NCBI RefSeq assembly: GCF_014230145.1
Contig: NZ_JACHVC010000007.1
Span: 310,001 to 374,000, forward strand
Direction of reading: 5' to 3'
Origin: Pelagicoccus albus
GTDB lineage: Bacteria; Verrucomicrobiota; Verrucomicrobiia; Opitutales; Opitutaceae
DNA length: 64,000 bases
This document shows positions 24,860 through 33,800 of this stretch, in pieces. Positions within the stretch are counted from its first letter, which is position 1. Each line of letters starts with the position of its first letter. The position numbers and the translations under genes were made by a program. The notes beneath the pieces are model-generated. The model did no database searches. It was not told where the DNA came from and saw only the letters and a list, made by a program, of their open reading frames with translations.

Positions 24860-25076
24860 AAGTGTAAACCTTGGAAAACCGACTCCCCGCTTACCTAGGG
24901 ATGGTGTAAAAACATTAAAATTTTTGCGAAAAAAGCGGAGTTTTACACTTCTTTTCCCAAACCGTTTGAACTATCCGAGCTGTAGCAGTTCTTTCTCTCT
25001 CAGAAGGGAATTGTGCCAAGTTTCCCCTACTGTTCCGTAAGGAATAATCCAATTTCTTTATGTTGTTTGGGAGAAG
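24860..25076 (+). ncRNA. Candidate structured RNA between mscS and the peptide-transport operon
   Basis: This gap has no convincing gene but many complementary segments. CTTTTCCCAAAC (24951-24962) pairs over 12 positions (one G-U) with GTTTGGGAGAAG (25065-25076). Inside it AAGGGAATTG (25004-25013) pairs with CAATTTCTTT (25050-25059), GAACT (24968-24972) with AGTTC (24987-24991), and TTCC-GTAA-GGAA (25033-25044) forms a GNRA-capped hairpin. Upstream, AAGTGTAAA (24860-24868) and GTGTAAAA (24904-24911) compete for TTTACACTT (24941-24950). A strong terminator follows two bases later. No known family could be assigned by eye; it does not look like tmRNA, RNase P RNA or SRP RNA. Confidence 0.4.
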
Positions 25077-25077
25077 T

Positions 25078-25109
25078 CCGACCCCCATTGGGGGTCGGGC
25101 TTTATTTTT
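25078..25109 (+). terminator. Strong intrinsic terminator
   Basis: CCGACCCCC (25078-25086) pairs perfectly with GGGGGTCGG (25090-25098) around ATT, followed by GCTTTATTTTT. It is more than 260 bases past the mscS stop and 200 before the permease start, so it either ends a separate RNA or acts as an attenuator for the transport operon. Confidence 0.85.
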
Positions 25110-25310
25110 GCGTTGTCACAACGGGGATGCGTAGCTTGCTGTTTACCCGGTCGCATAGAAGTGCATCTAGATTGTCTATTCGGTCTGATTCGTTTCGGGT
25201 AATCAATGTCGACCTTGATTCGTCTTCGGCTCAAGAGATGCTTGGCTGTCGATCTTGCATTTTTGGGATTTTCCTCCCTTCTCCCTTCATCTTATCCCTT
25301 TTATTGATTT
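25110..25310 (+). other. Untranslated leader of the peptide-transport operon
   Basis: About 200 bases with no supported gene precede the first permease start. A short inverted repeat CTTGA/TCAAG (about 25213-25234) is visible and the last 40 bases are pyrimidine-rich. No promoter of clear consensus was identified. Confidence 0.4.
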
Positions 25311-26333
25311 ATGCGTGATTACTTTCTTCGAAGAATCCTGCTCATCCCACCAACATTAATCGGGGTGACCATGATCGTCTTCGCCATCACCCGCTTCGTA
25401 CCGGGCGGTCCTTTTGAGCGAATGATGATGACTGCTCAGATGGCTGCTGCCGAGGGCGGCGGAGGAGGGGGCGGAGCTTCACGCGGCGCGGCTCTTTCTG
25501 AGGAACAGATCGAAAATATGAAGGCGTACTTCGGTTTGGATAAGCCTTGGTATGTGGCGTATGTCCATTGGCTGGGCAAAGTGGTACAGGGAGATCTGGG
25601 TACTTCTAATATCTACAATGACTCTGTTTGGAGCATGATTGCGGAGCGTCTGAAGGTGAGTTTCTTTTATGGAGGACTGACTTTGATCATCACCTACGGG
25701 GTCTGCGTGCCGCTCGGGGTGGTGAAAGCCATCAAGCACATGTCTTTCACCGATAACATAACTTCTATCGTGATTTTCAGCGGCTATGCAGTGCCGGGTT
25801 ACGTCCTAGGTTCGCTGCTGGTAGTCTATCCCGCGGCGAGGTGGGAGTGGTTCCCCATGGACGGCTTTGTGAGTTACGACTTCGAGTACATGACCTTCTG
25901 GGAACAGGTTAAGGACCTCTTCCATCATGCTGTGCTTCCGTTGAGTTGTTATCTTATCGGTAGCTTCGCTTTCGTTACGCTGTTGATGAAGAATCACCTG
26001 CTGGAGAATTTGGCTGCGGATTATGTTCGCACGGCGGTGGCCAAAGGCGTGAGTTTCAAACGGGCGGTTTTCAAGCACGCTTTGCGGAACTCGCTGATCC
26101 CGATTGCCACCAACTTCGGGCAAAACTTTACGATATTCGTGACCGGATCGTTCCTCATCGAGTCTATCTTCGACATCGATGGATTGGGCTTGCTCGGCTA
26201 CACCTCAACTTTGGAACGCGATTACCCGATCGTGATGGGCGTGTTGCTCATCTCCTCGGTTTTCATGCTGGTCGGCAATTTGGTGGGCGACGCCCTTGTT
26301 GCATTGGCCGATCCACGCGTTCGCTTCAAATAG
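25311..26333 (+). CDS. yejB: Peptide ABC transporter permease, YejB/OppB type
   Basis: This inner-membrane permease forms half of a peptide import channel. The 340-residue product has the first helix RRILLIPPTLIGVTMIVFAI, the RFVPGGPFE motif, a Gly-rich stretch (about residues 46-54) typical of the YejB branch, then five further helices and the EAA loop (AVAKGVSFKRAVFKHALRNS) that contacts the ATPases. The partner permease starts 18 bases later. The Yej assignment follows from the Gly-rich insertion and from the partner's insert, rather than from the substrate. Confidence 0.9.
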   Translation: MRDYFLRRILLIPPTLIGVTMIVFAITRFVPGGPFERMMMTAQMAAAEGGGGGGGASRGAALSEEQIENMKAYFGLDKPWYVAYVHWLGKVVQGDLGTSNIYNDSVWSMIAERLKVSFFYGGLTLIITYGVCVPLGVVKAIKHMSFTDNITSIVIFSGYAVPGYVLGSLLVVYPAARWEWFPMDGFVSYDFEYMTFWEQVKDLFHHAVLPLSCYLIGSFAFVTLLMKNHLLENLAADYVRTAVAKGVSFKRAVFKHALRNSLIPIATNFGQNFTIFVTGSFLIESIFDIDGLGLLGYTSTLERDYPIVMGVLLISSVFMLVGNLVGDALVALADPRVRFK

Positions 26334-26351
26334 GCATTTTTCAGACCAGCG

Positions 26352-27404
26352 ATGCTGAAATTTAAACTGAACCCGATAACCCGCAAGAAGCTGGAGCGCT
26401 TCCGTTCCAATCGCCGCGGGTACTACTCTTTGATTGTCCTTAGCATCTTGGCTCTTTTTGCGATTTTCGCGGAGCTTTGGGTGAACAACCGAGCTCTGAT
26501 CGTGAGCTACGAGGGCGAGCTTTATTTCCCTACCTACGCGGACCAAATATCCGGTCGGACTTTTGGGGAGGACTACGACTTCGAAGTGGACTATCGCGAC
26601 TTGCAGGCGAAATGGAAAGCGGAGGGCAGCGACAACTGGATGCTCATGCCCTTAGTCCCTTACGGTCCCTACGAGAGTGATTTTAAGGATGGCATCTATC
26701 CGCCATTTGCTCCCTCGGTGTCCGAGAAGCATTTCCTTGGCACCGACAAGACTGCTCGCGACATTCTTGCACGCTTGATCTACGGCTTTCGCATCGTGAT
26801 CGGCTTTTCGGTCGGTTACGTCGCTCTCGTTTACTTGATAGGAGTAGGCATCGGTTGCTCAATGGGATACTTCGGGGGCAAGTTCGACCTAATTGGACAA
26901 CGCCTGATCGAGATTTGGTCCAACATCCCGTTCCTCTACGTGGTTATTATCGTGGCCTCCGTGACGACGCCGGACTTCTGGAAACTCTTGTTCATCGTGG
27001 TCGCCTTCTCCTGGACTGGTATGACTTTCTACATGCGTTCTGGAGCCTATAAGGAGAAGGCCCGTGACTACGTAGCCGCGGCCGAAGCCTTGGGCGCGAG
27101 CAACACAAGAATCATTTTCAAGCACGTTTTGCCGAACAGCTTGTCCACCTTAGTTACCTTTATCCCGTTCACTGTAGCGGCTGCGATCACCGGCCTCACT
27201 GCATTGGACTTTCTCAGCTTTGGCTTGCCGGTTCCAACTCCGAGTTGGGGCGAGCTGCTCAAACAAGGGACAACCAACCTCCACGCACCGTGGATCGTGT
27301 TGTCTGCATTCAGCGCAATGGTTATCGTGCTTCTGCTCGTCACTTTCATAGGCGAGGCGGTGCGCGACGCATTCGATCCCAAGAAATTCACCCTTTACCA
27401 GTAG
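26352..27404 (+). CDS. yejE: Peptide ABC transporter permease, YejE/OppC type
   Basis: The second permease has 350 residues. After the first helix (SLIVLSILALFAIFAELWVN) it carries a periplasmic insert of about 90 residues (SYEGELYFPTYADQISGRTF, WMLMPLVPYGPYESDF) characteristic of YejE rather than of classic OppC, then five helices and the EAA loop (AAEALGASNTRIIFKHVLPN). The following binding-protein gene starts five bases after its stop. Known Yej systems import peptides and microcin C in enterobacteria; the substrate here is unknown. Confidence 0.9.
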   Translation: MLKFKLNPITRKKLERFRSNRRGYYSLIVLSILALFAIFAELWVNNRALIVSYEGELYFPTYADQISGRTFGEDYDFEVDYRDLQAKWKAEGSDNWMLMPLVPYGPYESDFKDGIYPPFAPSVSEKHFLGTDKTARDILARLIYGFRIVIGFSVGYVALVYLIGVGIGCSMGYFGGKFDLIGQRLIEIWSNIPFLYVVIIVASVTTPDFWKLLFIVVAFSWTGMTFYMRSGAYKEKARDYVAAAEALGASNTRIIFKHVLPNSLSTLVTFIPFTVAAAITGLTALDFLSFGLPVPTPSWGELLKQGTTNLHAPWIVLSAFSAMVIVLLLVTFIGEAVRDAFDPKKFTLYQ

Positions 27405-27409
27405 TAGAT

Positions 27410-29407
27410 ATGATATTCGAGAAACTAGGCCTAAACTTCCTATCCAGTCGCTTTCGCAAGCGGGCATGGATGAACTCTATCGCAATCATAGCCTCCTTTT
27501 CCTTGGTTGGCTGTGGCGGTGGAGAGAAAGAAGAAGCCCCTGCCGAAAGCGTGAGTGGCGAAGGAGGAGCTTCACTCGAGGAGGCGAAAGCTTACTACGC
27601 GGAGCATCCGGAATTTTTCACTTTTGCCACTCCAGAGGATATCCCTGCTGATATAGATTGGGAGGATTCGAGCGATCTGCCGGAGTTCGCATCACCGGAA
27701 GCGAAGCGAGGAGGCATCCTTTTCGATTGGCAGCTCTCTTATCCGCGTACGCTTCGTGTCATTGGACCTGACTCTAATAGCGCTTTTCGTCGCTACCTTT
27801 TGGATGACTACGGTTTCCGAGTCGTGCAGCCGCACCCCAACGTTCCGGGCAAATATTATCCCGCGTTGGCGGAAGCATGGCATATCGATTGGGAAAACAA
27901 GCGCGTCTATTTCAAGCTAGATCCTAAGGCGACCTACTCGGATGGAGTCAAAGTAACGGCCGATGATTATCTGTTCATGTTCTACTTCATGCAACAGAGC
28001 TTCCACCAAGAGCCATGGTCAACCAACTGGTACCGTATTGGCGAAACGTATACAAATATCACCAAATACGATGACTACACGATTTCGATCGATGTGAAGG
28101 AAGCGAAGCCGGATATCTTCCGTCTTTTCGAGGAAGACGTCCGTCCAGTGCCTAGCCACCACTACAAGGTCTATGATGAAAACTTCACCGAGATGTATCA
28201 GTGGACTTTCGAGCCGACCACGGGACCTTACGTCGTGCTCCCGGATGATGTGAAAAAGGGACGCTCCATTGCGGTAACTCGTCTCGACAAATGGTGGGGC
28301 GACGACAAGCGCTTCCTCCGCAATCGCTTCAATTTCGACAAGCGCGTTTTCAAGACCATCCGTGATATGGACAAGGCTCTCGAAGCCTTCAAGAAGGGAG
28401 AACTCGATTTCTTCGGTCTTACTTTGCCTGAGTTCTGGCATCTCAAGCTCCCCAATGATGCGCAGGAAGTGCAAAATGGATACATCCATAAGATAAAATT
28501 CTACACTGAAAAGCCGCGTCCCAACTGGGGTATTTGGATGAACAAGTCCAAGCCGCTGCTCGATAACCACGATGTGCGTGTAGGCATCGCGTACGCCTTG
28601 AACCTCGATCTGGCAATCGATCAGGTTTTCCGTGGCGACTACGAAAGAGCCAACTCATGGGGTGAAGGCTACGGCGAGTACCAGAACAAGGACATCAAGG
28701 CTCGTCCGTTCGATATTGACCTAGCTATGGAGAGTTTCGCGAAAGCTGGTTTCACCAAGCGTGGCCCAGATGGGATCTTGATGAGAGAGGATGGGACTCG
28801 ACTCTCTATCGAGCTGACCAATGGGCGTCCTAATTTGCGTGATTTCGTGACTATCCTTAAAGAAGACGCTCAAAAGGCTGGGCTCGAAATTCGCATTAAG
28901 GATTTGGACCTAATGACCGCCTTCAAGCAAATGCAGGAAAAGAATCATGAGATGGCCGTCACTGCCTACAATGTCTCCGTAGAGCTGTATCCACGTTTCT
29001 TTGACTTCTATCATTCTTACAACGCGCTAACCCCTGATGGCGATCCGAAGCCAACCACTAACAATCTCACCATTACCGCCTATCCAGAGTGGGACGAGAT
29101 GATTGACCGTTACCGCGAGAGCAATGACCTCGAGGAAATCAAAGAGATCTCTTTGAAATTGCAGGAACTCATTCACGAGGACGCAGCTTTCATCCCAGCC
29201 TTCAAGACGACTTACTACCGTGTGGGGCTCTGGCGTTGGATGCGGTATCCAGAAGGCTTTGACACTCGTGTGAGCGACAGCTGGGACCAGTTTGGAATCA
29301 TGTGGATGGATCCTGAGGTGAAGGAAGAGACGATGAGCGCCATGAGACGCGGCGAGACCTTCGAGCCAGTGATCGAGACTTTTGACCAATACCACTCCAC
29401 GAATTAA
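27410..29407 (+). CDS. yejA: Peptide-binding lipoprotein of the ABC importer (YejA-like)
   Basis: This extracytoplasmic solute-binding protein delivers peptides to the permeases. The 665-residue product has a basic n-region, a hydrophobic segment and a lipobox SLVGC with Cys35, so it is probably a lipoprotein. A start at Met21 (27470) is an alternative. A Glu/Ser-rich tether is followed by an SBP family 5 domain (KRGGILFDWQLSYPRTLRVI, KATYSDGVKVTADDYLFMFY, PNWGIWMNKSKPLLDNHDVR). The upstream open frame back to 27245 overlaps the permease and is rejected. The stop overlaps the next ATG by one base. Confidence 0.9.
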   Translation: MIFEKLGLNFLSSRFRKRAWMNSIAIIASFSLVGCGGGEKEEAPAESVSGEGGASLEEAKAYYAEHPEFFTFATPEDIPADIDWEDSSDLPEFASPEAKRGGILFDWQLSYPRTLRVIGPDSNSAFRRYLLDDYGFRVVQPHPNVPGKYYPALAEAWHIDWENKRVYFKLDPKATYSDGVKVTADDYLFMFYFMQQSFHQEPWSTNWYRIGETYTNITKYDDYTISIDVKEAKPDIFRLFEEDVRPVPSHHYKVYDENFTEMYQWTFEPTTGPYVVLPDDVKKGRSIAVTRLDKWWGDDKRFLRNRFNFDKRVFKTIRDMDKALEAFKKGELDFFGLTLPEFWHLKLPNDAQEVQNGYIHKIKFYTEKPRPNWGIWMNKSKPLLDNHDVRVGIAYALNLDLAIDQVFRGDYERANSWGEGYGEYQNKDIKARPFDIDLAMESFAKAGFTKRGPDGILMREDGTRLSIELTNGRPNLRDFVTILKEDAQKAGLEIRIKDLDLMTAFKQMQEKNHEMAVTAYNVSVELYPRFFDFYHSYNALTPDGDPKPTTNNLTITAYPEWDEMIDRYRESNDLEEIKEISLKLQELIHEDAAFIPAFKTTYYRVGLWRWMRYPEGFDTRVSDSWDQFGIMWMDPEVKEETMSAMRRGETFEPVIETFDQYHSTN

Positions 29408-30423
29408 TGCAAACTCAGGATTCGAGCGCTCTTAGTGTCCGCAACCTTCGGGCCGGATTTGCTGCCAAAAATGGTGTGATCGTCGCAGTTGACGATGTCT
29501 CCTTCGATGTGCCCAAGGGAAAGACGCTTGGGCTCGTGGGAGAGTCCGGTTGCGGTAAAAGCGTGACCGCGATGTCGATCATGAGGCTACTGCCGAACCC
29601 GACGGGCAGGATTCTGGGCGGCTCGATTGAGCTGCATGGCCGCAATTTGGTAGACCTCAGCATCGACGAAATGCGCAAGGTGCGAGGCAAGCAGGTCGGT
29701 ATGGTTTTTCAGGAGCCCATGACTGCGCTGAATCCGGTGCATCGCATCGGACAGCAGCTTAGCGAGTGCTTTTTCCTGCACTACCCGAAGATCAACAAGA
29801 AGGAGGCCTGGGACCGTTCCATTGAAGCATTGAAGCGCGTCGGCATCCCCGCTCCGGAGGTGCGCGTCACCGAATATCCGCACCAGCTTTCTGGCGGCAT
29901 GCGTCAACGCGTTGTCATCGCCATGGCGCTTGCTTGCGATCCGGAAATTCTCATCTGCGACGAGCCAACCACGGCTCTCGACGTGACTATCCAAGCTCAG
30001 ATTTTAGATCTCATTGGGCAACTGCAAGCGGACCTCGGCATGTCCGTAGTGATGATCACCCATGATTTGGGAGTAATTGCCGAAACCTGTAACGAAGTGG
30101 TGGTTATGTACGCCGGACGCGTTGCGGAACGGGCTAGCGTATTTGAGATATTTGAGAATCCTCAGCACTTGTACACGCAAGGACTACTGAGCTCCATCCC
30201 GAAGCTGGAGTCACACGCAAAGCAAAAGTTGGCGACTATTCCGGGCATGGTTCCTTCGCTGGCGGATATGCCGGTAGGTGCGCGCTTTGCTCCGCGCTCG
30301 AACCATCCGGCGGTTAAGGATTATCTCGCATCAGCAGAGTTTAAGGAGAAACGACCAGAGCTCGTGGAGTACTCTCCTGGGCATTGGGTAGAAGATTGTG
30401 AATACGTCAGAGCCTTCGGTTGA
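29407..30423 (+). CDS. oppD: Peptide ABC transporter ATP-binding protein, OppD type
   Basis: One of two ATPases driving peptide import. The 338-residue product has Walker [11 protein letters not shown], the Q-loop in [17 protein letters not shown], the signature [20 protein letters not shown], Walker [20 protein letters not shown] and the switch His in [11 protein letters not shown]. The C-terminal Opp extension is present, but its usual four-Cys cluster is reduced. It starts in a TAATG overlap with the binding protein. In enteric YejF the two ATPase halves are fused; here they are separate genes. Confidence 0.93.
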   Translation: MQTQDSSALSVRNLRAGFAAKNGVIVAVDDVSFDVPKGKTLGLVGESGCGKSVTAMSIMRLLPNPTGRILGGSIELHGRNLVDLSIDEMRKVRGKQVGMVFQEPMTALNPVHRIGQQLSECFFLHYPKINKKEAWDRSIEALKRVGIPAPEVRVTEYPHQLSGGMRQRVVIAMALACDPEILICDEPTTALDVTIQAQILDLIGQLQADLGMSVVMITHDLGVIAETCNEVVVMYAGRVAERASVFEIFENPQHLYTQGLLSSIPKLESHAKQKLATIPGMVPSLADMPVGARFAPRSNHPAVKDYLASAEFKEKRPELVEYSPGHWVEDCEYVRAFG

Positions 30424-30442
30424 AGAGGCGGCGAATTAGCAG

Positions 30443-31438
30443 ATGAGCGAAACACTTTTAGACGTTAAGGACCTTAAGGTTCACTTCCCTCTCAAGAGCG
30501 GATTGTTTTCCAAAACGGTCAGGCACTGTAAGGCGGTTGACGGCGTAAGCCTAAACCTGAAGCAGGGTGAAACCTTCGGTCTCGTGGGAGAATCTGGTTG
30601 TGGCAAGTCAACCTTAGGCAAGACGATATGCCGGCTGATTCAGCCTACGGCAGGGGATATCGTTTTCGAAGGTCAAAACGTAGCCAAGTACAACCGCAAT
30701 GAGATGCGGCCGCTACGCCGGGATATTCAAATGGTCTTTCAGGATCCAGCGGAGTCTTTGAATTCACGCCACACTGTGCGGGAGATTCTTGAAGAGCCTT
30801 TTGTCATTCACGGTATTGGGGATGCGAATACGCGTTTGAAGAAGGTGCATGCTTTGCTGGATCGCGTGGGACTTGGCAAGGCGGCGGCGGAAAAATATTC
30901 CTTCGAATTCTCAGGTGGGCAACGTCAGCGTATTGGCATCGCTCGAGCCATCGCTCTTGAGCCGAAGCTTATCATTTGCGACGAGCCAGTTTCCGCTTTG
31001 GACGTTTCGGTTCAAAGCCAGATCTTGAATTTGTTAATCGATCTGCAGAAAGAGATGGGGCTGACTTATTTGTTCATCGCTCATGACTTGGCTGTGGTAA
31101 AGGTTGTCTCTGATCGGATCGGTGTTATGTATTTGGGTAAGATGGTCGAAGTGGCGGAGGGCAAAGAACTTTTTGCAAATCCAATGCACGAATACACCAA
31201 GGCTCTGATCTCGGCAATTCCTGAGCCCAATCCTCGTCGCGAAAAGAATAGGGTCGTATTGCGTGGTGATGTTCCATCGCCTATCGACCCGCCTCCTGGT
31301 TGTGCGTTTGCTCGTCGAAGCCCTATCGAAGTTTCGGAGGAGGTCGCATCCCAACCGGGCGAGTTCAAGGAAGTGACCCCGGGCCATTGGGTGGAAGTAC
31401 ATCCAGCCACGGTTGCCGATTACGATAATCTCAAGTAG
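30443..31438 (+). CDS. oppF: Peptide ABC transporter ATP-binding protein, OppF type
   Basis: The partner ATPase has 331 residues, with Walker [12 protein letters not shown], the signature [20 protein letters not shown], Walker [21 protein letters not shown] and the switch His in [11 protein letters not shown]. The Opp-type tail ([29 protein letters not shown]) is complete. It ends the transporter gene set, and a peptidase follows eight bases after its stop (or overlaps it, depending on start), tying uptake to peptide breakdown. Confidence 0.94.
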   Translation: MSETLLDVKDLKVHFPLKSGLFSKTVRHCKAVDGVSLNLKQGETFGLVGESGCGKSTLGKTICRLIQPTAGDIVFEGQNVAKYNRNEMRPLRRDIQMVFQDPAESLNSRHTVREILEEPFVIHGIGDANTRLKKVHALLDRVGLGKAAAEKYSFEFSGGQRQRIGIARAIALEPKLIICDEPVSALDVSVQSQILNLLIDLQKEMGLTYLFIAHDLAVVKVVSDRIGVMYLGKMVEVAEGKELFANPMHEYTKALISAIPEPNPRREKNRVVLRGDVPSPIDPPPGCAFARRSPIEVSEEVASQPGEFKEVTPGHWVEVHPATVADYDNLK

Positions 31439-31445
31439 TGTAGTT

Positions 31446-33617
31446 GTGAATACCGCTAGTAACCGAACCCGCGAGCTAGCGGGTCTTTTTCGTTTTTACC
31501 GTTCCATCAAGCTCTCTGTGAGCTTCGTTTTTCTCTGTGTTGGAGCAGGACCAATCTTAGGGCAGGAGACGGAGTTGCCCTCCAACTTGGATGCGTACCA
31601 AGAAAAGGCTGCGACCTTTGGGGCCTACCTCGTATTACCGCATTTTGAGCGAAGTCCGGAGGAAATCGAGGCTTCTATCCAGAAGGCGATCGATGATGCG
31701 ACCATGGCTATGGATGCTATCGCGGCCTTGCCGGACGGAAAGCGTACATTTGAAAATACGATCGTGGCCCTCGAAAATCTCGGCAGTGATGCGTCCGTTG
31801 TTTCGTCCCGCATAAACATAATTAAGGAGACCAGCCAGGATCCTGAAGTTCGTTCCGCGGCTCGAGAAGCGGTGAAACGTTTTCGGAACTGGAGTGTGGG
31901 CCTCGACTACAGAGAGGATATTTACGAGGCGGTAAAGGCCTTCGCTGAGACATCGCCGGTTTTGGAAGGAGAGGATAAACTGCTTTTCGACGAAGTCATG
32001 AGGGACTATCGACGCTCGGGTATGGCCTTGCCGTCTGCGGAGCGGAGCGAAGTGGAGGAAATGCGCAAACGGCTAAGCTCCATGTTGACCGATTTTCGTA
32101 GCAATATCAGCTCGACCCGCGAGGAGCTCGTTTTTTCAAGAGCTGAACTAGCCGGTGTCCCTGCAACTTTGCTGGAGCAAGAAGGGGTCAAGACAGGCGA
32201 GGACGAATATACTGTGATGCCGAACGTGACCTTTCACTTCGTTTCGGTGATGGAAAACTGCAGTGTGGAAGCGACGCGTCGCAAAATGAAAGAAACTCGT
32301 TACTCCCTCGCTCGGGAGGAAAACGCGGGACTGCTGCAGGATATTGTGGAGCTAAGAGCTGCGATTGCGGAAAAGTTAGGCTACGAGACTTGGGCGGATT
32401 ATCGGATCGAGCCAAAGATGGCTAAGGATGCAGAGACCGCCTTGGCTTTCGAACGTGAGTTCGTCGAAGGGCTGGAACCGAAATTTAAATCCGAGTTGGC
32501 TGCGTTTCGTGAGCTTAAGGTAGAGGAGACGGGCGACCCGAATGCCGAAATCAAAATGTGGGACTGGCGCTACTACGCTAACCAGTTGAAGAAGCGTCGC
32601 TATTCTGTGGATACGGAAGCCTTGCGTGTTTTCTTTCCGTATGAACAAACATTGCGAGGCATGTTCTCAACCTACGAGCGCACCTTCGGCCTGAAGATCG
32701 AAGAGGTGGAAGCTCCATATCGCTGGGTAGACGATCTAACGCTGCACATGGTTTCAGATGCTGAAACGGGCGAGCCGCTCGGCTTGGTTTATCTCGATAT
32801 GTTTCCAAGAGAAGGGAAGTACAACCACTTCGCACAGTTTGCCTTCATTCGTGGCAAGCAGGATCCAGGCGGCCAATACCGCCGTCCGACCGTGGCCTTG
32901 CTCTGTAATTTTCCCAAGGCTCTTGGAGAAGAGCCAGCTTTGCTGTCGCACTCGGAAGTTGAAACGCTTTTCCACGAGTTCGGCCACGCTCTGCACTCCA
33001 TCATGACGCGGGCGAAATACCAGCGGTTCTCCGGTACCAGCGTGCCGCGCGATTTCGTAGAAGTGCCTTCACAGTTGCTCGAACGTTGGACTTGGAGCAA
33101 GCCTGTCTTGGATACGTTTGCCCGGGATTATCGTGACACGTCCAAGACTATTCCTGCCGAAGTCTTAGAGCGTATGAAACAGGCTCAACTTGCCACAGTC
33201 GCCACGCATTACCGTCGCCAACTTGGACTAGGAATGCTTGATCTTACTCTGCATACCCAAGTGAAGGAAGGCAGTGGGAAAGACGTGATCGAGCTTTCCA
33301 ACCAAGTTTTCAGCAAGGTTTTCCTACCGGTGCCGGCCGACACTAGTTTCGCTACTTTTTTCGGTCATCTGACTGGGTATGATGCGGGCTACTACGGCTA
33401 CGCTTGGGCGGATGCGATCGCCTCGGACTTGTCCACGGTTTTTGAGGAAAGCGAGAAGGGCTACTTTGACGAGGAAGCCGGGAAACGCTTGCGTGAAGAA
33501 ATCTATGCTCCCGGCGGATCGCGTGAAATCGAAACTTCGATTAAACGCTTTTTGGGGCGAAGCCGCTCTATCGAGCCGTTCTTGCAAGAGCTAGGTATCG
33601 AAAGCGGTAACAGCTGA
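31446..33617 (+). CDS. M3-family oligopeptidase with signal peptide
   Basis: M3 peptidases (thimet oligopeptidase/Dcp group) cut short peptides. The product of about 723 residues has the zinc motif HEFGH starting at about residue 510 within ETLFHEFGHALHSIM, and the downstream GTSVPRDFVEVPSQLLERW segment typical of the family. The N-terminus carries a hydrophobic stretch (LSVSFVFLCVGAGPILGQ) that looks like a signal peptide, unlike cytoplasmic oligopeptidase A. Starts at TTG 31413, inside oppF, or GTG 31446 are possible; the latter avoids overlap. It adjoins the peptide importer. Confidence 0.9.
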   Translation: MNTASNRTRELAGLFRFYRSIKLSVSFVFLCVGAGPILGQETELPSNLDAYQEKAATFGAYLVLPHFERSPEEIEASIQKAIDDATMAMDAIAALPDGKRTFENTIVALENLGSDASVVSSRINIIKETSQDPEVRSAAREAVKRFRNWSVGLDYREDIYEAVKAFAETSPVLEGEDKLLFDEVMRDYRRSGMALPSAERSEVEEMRKRLSSMLTDFRSNISSTREELVFSRAELAGVPATLLEQEGVKTGEDEYTVMPNVTFHFVSVMENCSVEATRRKMKETRYSLAREENAGLLQDIVELRAAIAEKLGYETWADYRIEPKMAKDAETALAFEREFVEGLEPKFKSELAAFRELKVEETGDPNAEIKMWDWRYYANQLKKRRYSVDTEALRVFFPYEQTLRGMFSTYERTFGLKIEEVEAPYRWVDDLTLHMVSDAETGEPLGLVYLDMFPREGKYNHFAQFAFIRGKQDPGGQYRRPTVALLCNFPKALGEEPALLSHSEVETLFHEFGHALHSIMTRAKYQRFSGTSVPRDFVEVPSQLLERWTWSKPVLDTFARDYRDTSKTIPAEVLERMKQAQLATVATHYRRQLGLGMLDLTLHTQVKEGSGKDVIELSNQVFSKVFLPVPADTSFATFFGHLTGYDAGYYGYAWADAIASDLSTVFEESEKGYFDEEAGKRLREEIYAPGGSREIETSIKRFLGRSRSIEPFLQELGIESGNS

Positions 33618-33800
33618 GCAAGTCGACTCGCTCGCGTTCCAAACGCTTGAATCTGCCGAAACCTTGGATCTTTCCCGCTCAAACTTGTCTTTATTGAATC
33701 CAGACTTTCTTTAATTCGTCATCCGCCGCGAAGCGTTCTGTTGTTTGGAACGCTACGCACGTTTCCGCCCCTTCTCGAATCCCCGAACATTCATTCGCTT

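Noticed and set aside
24951-25109. tmRNA, RNase P RNA or SRP RNA gene
   Set aside because: No tag-peptide frame, CCA-type end, RNase P core segments or SRP tetraloop motif were found.
25013-25318. 101-residue open frame across the terminator before yejB
   Set aside because: It runs through a near-perfect intrinsic terminator and has no coding-like composition.
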